From JACDET01 sp038253825 (GTDB lineage Bacteria > Patescibacteriota > Microgenomatia > Levybacterales > UBA12049), in the NCBI GenBank assembly GCA_038253825.1, contig JBBSGT010000040.1, forward strand, positions 1 to 11,137: 11,137 bases of DNA, given 5' to 3'. The first letter of the stretch is position 1. Every line of letters starts with the position of its first letter. Positions 1 through 5,273 of this stretch are shown here, one piece after another. A program made the position numbers and the translations under genes. The notes under the pieces were generated by a model. That model made no database searches. It saw nothing but the letters and a program-made list of their open reading frames with translations, and was not told the origin of the DNA.

Positions 1-6
1 AGCATC

Positions 7-435
7 GTGGAGTTTGAAACATACGCGCTACAAAACCCTGCACTTATTCAGAAATCCCAAACTGATCAAAAAACGAAAAGAATCATTGAAGACCGTTTCT
101 ATTTACCTTTCGATGCACAAAATGTATTGACATATTACCAAGAAGACCATGATGTTCTTGACATAAAAAAGAAACAACTTAATTTAAAAGACACTGAATT
201 AATCCAAATTGCAAAACGAGAAAAAAGAATAATTCTTACCAAAGATAAAGATTTTCTTATCTTGACTCAATTCCCTAAATATCAGGTTCCAACTATTGTA
301 ATCAGATTAAAAAATCAACTTCCAAATTCCATAAGAGAACATCTTTTGCAACTGCTGAATAATCAAAATGAAAATCTTCTTAATAAATCCCTGACAATTA
401 TTCGAGATGAAAATGCAAAGTCATATCCCTATTAA
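7..435 (+). CDS. DUF5615 PIN-like protein (probable toxin-type nuclease), start uncertain
   Basis: The C-terminal two thirds match the DUF5615 / Mut7-C-like PIN fold. An Asp in FYLPFDAQNV (D36) is followed by a DHDV strand, a KDTE segment (D62, E64), an Ala-containing helix (IQIAKREKR) and the hallmark ILTKDKDFLIL (T78, D80, D82, F83). These acidic residues would bind the metal in a PIN-type RNase. Such proteins are usually VapC-like toxins beside a small antitoxin, often DUF433. No antitoxin lies downstream, so a partner would have to be upstream, outside the window. The GTG at base 7 is only the first start visible: the frame stays open to base 1, and about 30 residues precede the first core strand, longer than the family usually has. 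The true start may lie off the left edge, or the N-terminus may be a fused remnant. Family placement is fairly sure; toxin activity is inferred. Confidence 0.7.
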   Translation: MEFETYALQNPALIQKSQTDQKTKRIIEDRFYLPFDAQNVLTYYQEDHDVLDIKKKQLNLKDTELIQIAKREKRIILTKDKDFLILTQFPKYQVPTIVIRLKNQLPNSIREHLLQLLNNQNENLLNKSLTIIRDENAKSYPY

Positions 436-477
436 TTACTATTATTCTTCCTGAGATTCTACATATATCAGCCTCAA

Positions 478-498
478 ACGCTCCAACTATGCAAGCGT
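478..498. repeat. Small hairpin next to direct-repeat copy 1
   Basis: The inverted repeat ACGCT (478-482) / AGCGT (494-498) with an 11-nt loop lies two bases before the first copy of the 28-bp direct repeat. Copy 2 also has a hairpin directly at its left side, so hairpin plus repeat looks like one composite unit. There is no T-run, so it is not a typical terminator. Confidence 0.4.
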
Positions 499-499
499 G

Positions 500-527
500 G
501 GTTCAAATTGTGATGCCTTCGGGTCAC
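500..527 (+). repeat. 28-bp imperfect direct repeat, copy 1
   Basis: This matches bases 1181-1208 at 24 of 28 positions with no gap. The conserved core reads GGTTCAAnTTGTGATGC and the unit ends in GTCAC. The internal GTGA...TCAC arms could pair. The two copies bracket the disrupted gene at 576-1146. The GGTTCAA start resembles a tRNA T-loop, but no tRNA folds here. It may be an end of a small mobile unit or a dispersed intergenic repeat. Confidence 0.6.
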
Positions 528-575
528 ACTTATCTTCAAACACCATTGTTGAAAGTTACTTAAATTCTGTAGCAG

Positions 576-1146
576 CTAGTTGTGGTCTAACTTGCTCCTC
601 AGATTCTCTGTAGCATCTGTGTAACGTCCTACAAACCTACTTGTAGTTAACGCTGCCATTCGCGGAGTACCGCTTACGTTTAGATTTTGAAGCATGATTG
701 GAGATAAACCAGCCTCCTCAAGAAACGTTCGTCTTTCGCGCTCTGAACAAAGAAGATGGGGAATCAAATCCTCAGCCAGCTTAACACGTCGTTCAAACTC
801 TTCTGACATGGCTGATGTCTTTAATCCCTCAGACATTGGTGGAAATTCAATTCGCTCTCCGCGAGCAACAGCGACGCTCACCTCTAACGCAAATGGTGGC
901 TGAACGTTTGCAGTTGAAAGTAACGCCTTCTCCACGTCAAGAGCAACATGCACTGGCTCTCCTTCACACACATACCATCCGATCAACAACCCGAAGAGGT
1001 ATACCTGATTGAAGAAGTAAGCTATATCTTTCGCGAACAGAAAGAGGATCCAGTACCTGCATAAAATTACTTCTCGTTTGTACCCGCAGTGGATCCAGCA
1101 TGCTTAACCTTTCTGGACCATTCATGCAGACTATTATAGCACACAC
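576..1146 (-). pseudogene. Disrupted gene of unknown function (frameshift at a CA/TG repeat)
   Basis: Two minus-strand reading frames abut. The upstream frame (1146 to 964) ends ...IPLRVVDRMVCV and stops at TGA. The downstream frame carries on as ...CEGEPVHVALDVEKALL and ends at 576. The break falls exactly at a four-unit CA repeat (965-972; TGTGTGTG on the coding strand). One extra TG would fuse the frames into a protein of about 190 aa, reading VDRMVCVCEGEPVHV across the join. Both halves read like a normal soluble protein, with amphipathic, Glu/Arg-rich helices in the C-terminal half (for example EEFERRVKLAEDLIPHLL). I do not recognise the family. No signal peptide or membrane segment is visible. 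GC is visibly higher than in the neighbours and the unit is flanked by direct repeats, both pointing to foreign origin. It could be a pseudogene, a phase-variable gene, a +1 programmed frameshift or an assembly error. Confidence 0.5.
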
Positions 1147-1167
1147 GACTAACCTAAATCACTCGAG

Positions 1168-1182
1168 CCAAGCTAAGCTTGG
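1168..1182. repeat. Hairpin next to direct-repeat copy 2
   Basis: A perfect 6-bp inverted repeat, CCAAGC-TAA-GCTTGG, runs into the first bases of repeat copy 2. It parallels the hairpin at 478-498 beside copy 1, though the stem sequences differ. There is no following T-run, so it is probably a structural part of the repeat unit. Confidence 0.45.
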
Positions 1183-1208
1183 TTCAACTTGTGATGCGTT
1201 AGAGTCAC
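1181..1208 (+). repeat. 28-bp imperfect direct repeat, copy 2
   Basis: This is the partner of bases 500-527 (24/28 identical, same orientation). It lies upstream of the disrupted minus-strand gene while copy 1 lies downstream, so the pair encloses that gene completely. Mismatches are spread through the second half rather than clustered, which suggests old copies of one ancestral unit. Confidence 0.6.
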
Positions 1209-1456
1209 CTAAAGGAATAGCTTCAAATTTCTATATCAAACTACACTACCCTTATTGTTAGTTTGAACCATTATGATCAAATATTGACATGATCCAGATA
1301 AGAGGACAGATTCTTGGGAGATTTGGTCCGACGGCTCTTTTGTTCACGTGATGTGCGAGATACAGCGAACATTCCTTTTCCCAAATAGAATGAACGCTGA
1401 CATGATATAACTGTACAGCAAACAGGCGTTGAGAGAAAAAACCAGATTCCAAGATC
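1209..1456. other. Intergenic stretch with no supportable gene
   Basis: Together with the repeat copy and hairpin to its left, this gives about 310 bases without a recognisable gene. A 64-codon minus-strand frame (1452 to 1258) has an unconvincing mix of Cys, His and Trp. An overlapping minus frame ends in a basic peptide, REQKSRRTKSPKNLSSYLD. Neither has a ribosome site or a family resemblance I can name. It may be decayed coding sequence. Confidence 0.4.
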
Positions 1457-1466
1457 TTATTTTTTC
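1435..1466 (-). terminator. Weak candidate terminator at the end of the first ligase-like gene
   Basis: Outer arms GAAAAAA/TTTTTTC (1435-1441, 1460-1466) and inner arms AGAT/ATCT (1444-1447, 1454-1457) can form a stem that overlaps the stop codon of the minus-strand ligase gene. On the minus strand it ends in six T. The inner stem is short and AT-rich, so this is only a possible intrinsic terminator. Confidence 0.25.
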
Positions 1467-2623
1467 AGCCCTTGTCCGATTATCCACCAAAACCCAAATA
1501 ACCCTACCACACTTGCGGGATTAAAAGATAATGTCGTTATCATACCAATTAATAAGACAATTTCACGCTTCTTATTATGTTTAATAAATTCATTGATGGT
1601 AAAGTAAATTAACGTTAGTAAAAGTGTTACTCCGATTACACCTCCTTGTACCCACCAATCTAAAAAAATATTATGAGCACTATCAACATAATAATATTGA
1701 ATAGGCAGACCAAGACGTACTGCAGTCGCATGCAGTGCTGTCTCTGTGTTGCCAAATCCATATCCAAGAAGAGGATGAGTACTCCCTGCAGCTAAAGCAG
1801 ATTTCCATACTTCTCCACGATTTTCATAAGGAACATGCTCAAAGAACGGAAATGCATAACTTATCATATAGAGGATGACACATACTAGGACACTTTTTGC
1901 TAAGGAAAATCTATATTTTGTCAGACTGATAAAGAGTATTTGTAACGCAAAGGCAATCGCGGCCGATCGAGAAGCTGTAAGAAACAATATCGCGACTACT
2001 ATGACGAGGATAAGTGAACTACCTATTTTTTCTCTTATTGTAAACTTTTTTATCGCGTAAAAAGCAAATGGCCACAAAAATATAATAAAAGCTGCCAAGG
2101 CATTTGGTTCCCCAAGTGTTCCAACATAACGCTGACTCTCATTGAGAGGTAAAAAAAAGAGTACTATAAACTCGATCAGTAAAAGTAATCCGTAGACAAT
2201 CCAGGGAATATTTTTTAAAGAGCTCTTTGCAGATAGCAGTGAAAATAATAACAAAAACCAAAATAAATATATTCCTTGCATCCGAAACCCGTTTCCCAAA
2301 AAGGAGAGGTGTGTTCTGAAAAAAAATATATCAATAATAGTTATTATAATAATTGCGAAGTATAAGAGCAGTTGTCTCCTCGGATAATGAAAAGAAGGTT
2401 TCGTAAGAAACACCGATAAAATAAGTAAAAGAAGAACTCCAGCTTCACCGATAATAACTTTTGGATTCTCGAATTGAGTAATGCCAAACGGTGCAATTAT
2501 AAAAGGCAGGATGAATAAAAGAAAAAAAACTATTGCATCAGAAAAAGAAAAGGTAAGGTTTTTTAGTGAGAGTCGAAATATATGTATGTATTTACTAAAG
2601 AAGCTGTTGGGAAAATAAGACAC
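1457..2623 (-). CDS. O-antigen ligase family (Wzy_C) membrane protein, copy 1
   Basis: This 388-aa polytopic membrane protein has about ten hydrophobic segments. It carries the signature of the Wzy_C group (WaaL O-antigen ligases, Wzy polymerases, PglL-type protein O-oligosaccharyltransferases): TASRS (R219), ENRGEVWKSAL (R269, W273), a LLGYGFGN turn (286-292), and the large-loop motif DSAHNIFLDWWVQGG with H317. In WaaL and PglL the equivalent Arg and His are needed to transfer a lipid-linked glycan. It shares distinctive blocks with the protein at 5274-6359 (GEPNALAA...FLWPF, GN.FR.QGI, SFNPAS), so the two are paralogues. It starts at GTG, because an in-frame TAG lies two codons upstream. 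It follows a small secreted TSP-motif protein after 25 nt, probably co-transcribed. I infer glycan or anchor transfer to a surface acceptor, possibly that partner. A plain polymerase role cannot be excluded. Confidence 0.85.
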   Translation of the reverse strand: MSYFPNSFFSKYIHIFRLSLKNLTFSFSDAIVFFLLFILPFIIAPFGITQFENPKVIIGEAGVLLLLILSVFLTKPSFHYPRRQLLLYFAIIIITIIDIFFFRTHLSFLGNGFRMQGIYLFWFLLLFSLLSAKSSLKNIPWIVYGLLLLIEFIVLFFLPLNESQRYVGTLGEPNALAAFIIFLWPFAFYAIKKFTIREKIGSSLILVIVVAILFLTASRSAAIAFALQILFISLTKYRFSLAKSVLVCVILYMISYAFPFFEHVPYENRGEVWKSALAAGSTHPLLGYGFGNTETALHATAVRLGLPIQYYYVDSAHNIFLDWWVQGGVIGVTLLLTLIYFTINEFIKHNKKREIVLLIGMITTLSFNPASVVGLFGFWWIIGQGLKK

Positions 2624-2648
2624 AAACTAAAATTAATAAGAAAATCTA

Positions 2649-2894
2649 CTATTTATTTCCGTGAGATTTATCGTTGCCGTTATCTTTGTTGTCTTTAACT
2701 TGTCCGGGAGGACCAGCGTGACAGTGGTTTTTGTCTCCAAATCCAAACCCTGGCTTGCAAGCTGGACTTGTAATTGGAGATGTTACTGGACCAGTAATTG
2801 GCTTATCTCCCTGATCAGCTAACACCTGCTGAATTTGCAAAGCGAATATAGCAAAAAGTGTAATAGTAAGAATGATTCCAAATATTTTTCTCAT
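2649..2894 (-). CDS. Small secreted protein with TSP/PVT motif and HCH-GPPG motif
   Basis: This 81-aa protein begins with a classic signal peptide (MRKIF, hydrophobic core to about residue 22, likely cleavage after VLA at 26). The mature N-terminus leads at once into KPITGPVTSPITSP (31-44), a Pro/Thr/Ser motif that recurs in the partner of the other ligase copy. Next comes CKPGFGFGDKNHCHAGPPGQ (46-65), with two Cys and two His that could bind metal or form a disulfide. The tail is a hydrophilic, Lys/Asn/Asp-rich stretch that looks disordered. There is no LPXTG-type sorting signal or second membrane segment. It heads a two-gene unit with the ligase-like gene. I do not know its function; the Ser/Thr/Pro-rich start would suit an O-glycosylation or attachment site, which is inference. 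Confidence 0.75.
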   Translation of the reverse strand: MRKIFGIILTITLFAIFALQIQQVLADQGDKPITGPVTSPITSPACKPGFGFGDKNHCHAGPPGQVKDNKDNGNDKSHGNK

Positions 2895-2911
2895 ACGTTA
2901 TCTCTGTATCC

Positions 2912-2940
2912 AGTTAAACAAATCTTAGGTAAGTTGTCAA
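2912..2940 (-). promoter_or_regulatory. Candidate promoter for the first secreted-protein/ligase pair
   Basis: On the minus strand a perfect -35 TTGACA (2935-2940) is followed after 17 bases by TTAACT (2912-2917), which matches the -10 consensus poorly. The start codon lies 17 bases further on, with only a weak AGAG upstream of it. The spacing and the ACT-ending -10 recur in front of the YHYH gene and the second secreted-protein gene. Confidence 0.45.
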
Positions 2941-2986
2941 GAAGCAAATAAATTCTGACTTTTAGTTCTGGAGATACAGCGCCAAA

Positions 2987-3157
2987 GTGACACAAATCCC
3001 ACTCTATGCTGACAAAGAGGAAATGGACCTTCTCAAAGACAAATTACCCTCCAAGCATTGCATTTTTAAGTTCTTTCTCCTGCTTTCTGAAATAGAAAAG
3101 GATAACGCTACTGAGAAGTGCAGAAAAAAAGCATCAGATAGAGACAACTTATACTGA
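2987..3157 (+). CDS. Candidate small protein, 56 aa, unrecognised
   Basis: A plus-strand frame starting at GTG encodes a charged peptide with a plausible soluble, helical composition: YADKEEMDLLKDKLPSKH, then a short hydrophobic FKFFLLLSEIEKDN and a basic tail KCRKKASDR. It fills most of an otherwise empty 331-bp gap and is divergent from the secreted-protein gene at 2894. The nearest GGAG is about 13 bases from the GTG, too far for a good ribosome site, and an internal ATG exists at codon 13. I recognise no family. It may be a small gene, a remnant of a larger one, or chance. The rest of the gap (3158-3225) shows nothing. Confidence 0.25.
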   Translation: MTQIPLYADKEEMDLLKDKLPSKHCIFKFFLLLSEIEKDNATEKCRKKASDRDNLY

Positions 3158-3225
3158 ATAAAAGAAATTGGTTATAGCCAGCGATACCCTTAGCAAAACA
3201 CACCAAGAAGTTACAGATATATTTA

Positions 3226-4521
3226 CTACTGAGATGAAGATGCAGGACCGTGAATACCAGCCGGTACACAAACAGCTTCTGTCTGATTTGGCGGCGCTTG
3301 ACATGTGCCACTTATCACACCTCGTGGTAAAGTAAAGGAGCAAGATGCACCTGTGGTTTTACCATGACAAACAGTAAAAGCTTGCTGAGGAGGTTGCGGA
3401 TGATTTGCAGATTGCATAGTTGTTTGTTGTGGTTGCATTGCATTTCCTTGAGGCAGTTGACCTTTGATAACTTGCAAATTGACAGGCTTTCCTCTGAAAC
3501 AGCTTACTGAATAAGGAAAATCTTCGGTCATAACATAGTGATAGATGGTTGTCTCTTTCCCATCAAGCATAATACTACTGCTCATGCCATGACACTCATC
3601 CAAATCCTTGGTGGTCAGATAGTTACCGTTTGATAAAACAGGACCAGTAAGGGGGAACCCATCAAGTGAGTATCCAATCACTGTTGTTTCTTTTATATCT
3701 TTAATACACCTGCTCAAACTGTGGTAGTGATATTCTCCACTTTCTTGGGGATGACCATCACAACTATCTTCTACTTCATGCGCCGGCGCATCCCGATGAG
3801 CTGCATCAAATCCATTAAAAAGCGGCACCCCATTGAGCATAACGCCCACTTCTCCACCCATACATGCAGGGGTTGGAGTATCGGTTGGGTTAACCGGAAG
3901 CGTAAGCGTAAAGTTGTGAGCCGTGATTGTATTGGGATTTCTATCATACTGATATGCCGGATCAGTTGCCTGAACAGGGAAAATACCGGTCGTTGTCTTC
4001 AAAGGCAGATCGTTACCTGACGAGATCCGATTGCTCCCCGAGACTGTATTTGAGTATCTCGACAGAGACCAGGATACTGAACCGCTTACTGAGGTTTTCT
4101 CAGCCGAATTCCATGTGTTCCCATGGATCCAATTCCCCTCTTGTGATGCTCCCCCTTGCCCTTGTTGTACGTTGCAAAGATAAATATATCCTTTTTTGGG
4201 AGCATCAGTTGTGTATTTATTATCACCGAGAGGTAAAGAGCTCGTATTAAGAGGACTTCCTGTAACTGCTAAGAGTTGTTTTTGAGTATAAGAAACTTGC
4301 TGTTGGGGAGATTCCATTTGAGTACTCGGAGATGTTTGAGAAGTAAGCTGTTGTTGTGAGCTTTTAACTGCTCCTTTTCCCAAGAAGAAAAGAGTAACAA
4401 TCCCTATCAAACATAAAACAATAACAAAGAGTATATATTTTTTACGATGAGCAGTTTGAGGAACAGTTACCGGTGTGGGTTGCGTCAGCGGTGTTTGGCC
4501 GGATACATTTTCTGATTCCAT
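3226..4521 (-). CDS. Membrane-anchored YHYH-domain protein with C-terminal Cys-rich domain
   Basis: I chose the internal ATG at 4519-4521 (MESENV, 431 aa) because a promoter-like sequence sits just upstream and the 30 extra codons to 4611 do not resemble a protein start. A short Thr/Pro-rich cytoplasmic tail ends in HRKK before one membrane segment (about 29-47), giving N-in topology with the rest outside. A Gln/Ser/Thr-rich linker follows, then the YHYH domain (Pfam family of that name): EYHYH (263-267), GYSLDGFPLTGP (283-294), LDECHG (307-312), YHY (327-329) and FPYSVSCFRG (335-344). After a Gln/Pro linker comes a four-Cys C-terminal module (C385, C394, C407, C418; CHGKTTGASCSF...SGTC...CVP). 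The conserved His, Asp and Cys suggest a metal-binding or disulfide-stabilised surface domain. The family's biochemical role is, to my knowledge, unsettled. It lies between the two ligase modules. Confidence 0.8.
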   Translation of the reverse strand: MESENVSGQTPLTQPTPVTVPQTAHRKKYILFVIVLCLIGIVTLFFLGKGAVKSSQQQLTSQTSPSTQMESPQQQVSYTQKQLLAVTGSPLNTSSLPLGDNKYTTDAPKKGYIYLCNVQQGQGGASQEGNWIHGNTWNSAEKTSVSGSVSWSLSRYSNTVSGSNRISSGNDLPLKTTTGIFPVQATDPAYQYDRNPNTITAHNFTLTLPVNPTDTPTPACMGGEVGVMLNGVPLFNGFDAAHRDAPAHEVEDSCDGHPQESGEYHYHSLSRCIKDIKETTVIGYSLDGFPLTGPVLSNGNYLTTKDLDECHGMSSSIMLDGKETTIYHYVMTEDFPYSVSCFRGKPVNLQVIKGQLPQGNAMQPQQTTMQSANHPQPPQQAFTVCHGKTTGASCSFTLPRGVISGTCQAPPNQTEAVCVPAGIHGPASSSQ

Positions 4522-4527
4522 ATTTCT

Positions 4528-4556
4528 AGTGTGACAGAGAGAAATTGTCGAGTCAA
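4528..4556 (-). promoter_or_regulatory. Candidate promoter of the YHYH gene, leaderless-type
   Basis: On the minus strand TTGACT (4551-4556), 17 bases, then CACACT (4528-4533), with only six bases before the ATG at 4521. Transcription would begin at or next to the start codon. No Shine-Dalgarno site is present. The -10 match is weak, so the call rests on the -35, the spacing and the recurrence of the pattern. Confidence 0.35.
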
Positions 4557-4801
4557 TCTTTGCTGAAAAAAGATGAGAAACATCGGTAACACATTTTGTG
4601 AGAGAACACATAGTACATCATTTATGGCATGTTGATGCCGTTTTACTCGACACCCAACATTATAGAATCATGCTCGTAATCGGCGTGAAGACCAAGCAGT
4701 CAGACGAGCAAGACCTCAAGGAATAAATACTCTGAATCTGGTCCCCATATTGAAATATTTAGCGTAGTAAGAGGCAAAATTTTCTTTCTGACAATTAGGT
4801 C
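4557..4801. other. Intergenic region between the divergent YHYH and secreted-protein genes
   Basis: With its two promoters this is a 317-bp gene-free gap. The only coding-like signal is a 42-codon plus-strand frame from GTG 4598 to TAA 4726 (ending KTKQSDEQDLKE), with no ribosome site and overlapping the upstream region of the YHYH gene. It is not convincing as a gene. No tRNA, riboswitch or clear operator is visible. Confidence 0.35.
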
Positions 4802-4830
4802 TTGACTAAGATAGTTAAGACATGCTAACT
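4802..4830 (+). promoter_or_regulatory. Candidate promoter for the second secreted-protein/ligase pair
   Basis: TTGACT (4802-4807), 17 bases, CTAACT (4825-4830), then eight bases (TAATATTA) and the ATG at 4839. A start site at normal distance falls within two or three bases of the ATG, and there is no Shine-Dalgarno sequence. The layout closely matches those of the first module and the YHYH gene. Confidence 0.45.
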
Positions 4831-4838
4831 TAATATTA

Positions 4839-5264
4839 ATGAGACGAAAAAATATTGCTGTCCTCTGTCTAACACTTCTTTTTGCAGTTGTTTTGGGAAC
4901 GCAGATTGCTGCAACCGCAAATGCAGAAACCGAAAATGGGCAACCTCTTACTTCCCCAGTTACCTATTTCACCATCAGTGGTAATGTTCGTTATCAGTTT
5001 TTGAGAATTTTCGGACTTGGCAAAAAAGAACAACCAGCTGAAGGCGTAAATGTAACAGCAGTTGATAAATTTCATCATGTTTCCTATGAAACCCAAACAG
5101 ATAGTAACGGTAACTATACTATCACTACACAAGTAGGTGGTCTCTTTATTGTAAGTCCTTCGGGAGGAGAAAGTACATTTTATACCCCCCCATTTGCTGT
5201 CGTTCATGCCAATCATCCCGGTCAGCGGACCAACGTTAATTTCAAAGGATTTGTTCTTCCTTAA
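4839..5264 (+). CDS. Secreted protein with TSPVT motif and carboxypeptidase-regulatory-like beta domain
   Basis: This 141-aa protein starts with MRRK, a hydrophobic core and a probable signal-peptidase site after ANA (29). Six residues later comes QPLTSPVT (35-42), the same kind of motif at the same place as in the 81-aa protein at 2649-2894. The rest looks like one transthyretin-like / CarboxypepD_reg beta-sandwich: ISGNVRYQF, a PAEGVNVTAVD strand pair, and TDSNGNYTITTQVGG, the typical [DN]xxGxY turn (about residues 87-101), followed by FIVSPSG and a final strand NVNFKGFVLP. Such domains are structural surface modules rather than enzymes. The ligase-like gene starts 9 nt after the stop, so the two are surely co-transcribed. 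I infer a cell-surface or exported protein that may be the substrate or partner of that ligase. Confidence 0.8.
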   Translation: MRRKNIAVLCLTLLFAVVLGTQIAATANAETENGQPLTSPVTYFTISGNVRYQFLRIFGLGKKEQPAEGVNVTAVDKFHHVSYETQTDSNGNYTITTQVGGLFIVSPSGGESTFYTPPFAVVHANHPGQRTNVNFKGFVLP

Positions 5265-5273
5265 GCTTTCTTA

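Noticed and set aside
496..512. GGTTCAA sequence resembling a tRNA T-loop in the repeat copies
   Set aside because: The required T-stem partner, anticodon arm and acceptor stem are missing, so no tRNA can be folded.
694..1012. Plus-strand frames opposite the disrupted gene (694-903 and 815-1012)
   Set aside because: Shadows of the minus-strand coding sequence, Ser/Arg/Thr-rich, with no initiation signals.
1258..1452. 64-codon minus-strand frame downstream of the first ligase-like gene
   Set aside because: Composition rich in Cys, His, Trp and Phe without a pattern, no ribosome site, and competing frames read equally well.
4462..4521. TPLTQPTPVTVP in the N-terminal tail of the YHYH protein, similar to the secreted motif
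   Set aside because: It lies before the membrane segment, on the predicted cytoplasmic side, so it cannot be handled like the exported motifs unless the topology is inverted.
4522..4611. Upstream in-frame extension of the YHYH gene to ATG 4611
   Set aside because: The 30 extra residues lack protein character and run through the best promoter candidate; the internal ATG at 4521 is a better start.
4598..4726. 42-codon plus-strand frame from GTG, ending KTKQSDEQDLKE
   Set aside because: No ribosome site, overlaps the upstream region of the YHYH gene and has no family resemblance; probably chance or remnant sequence.
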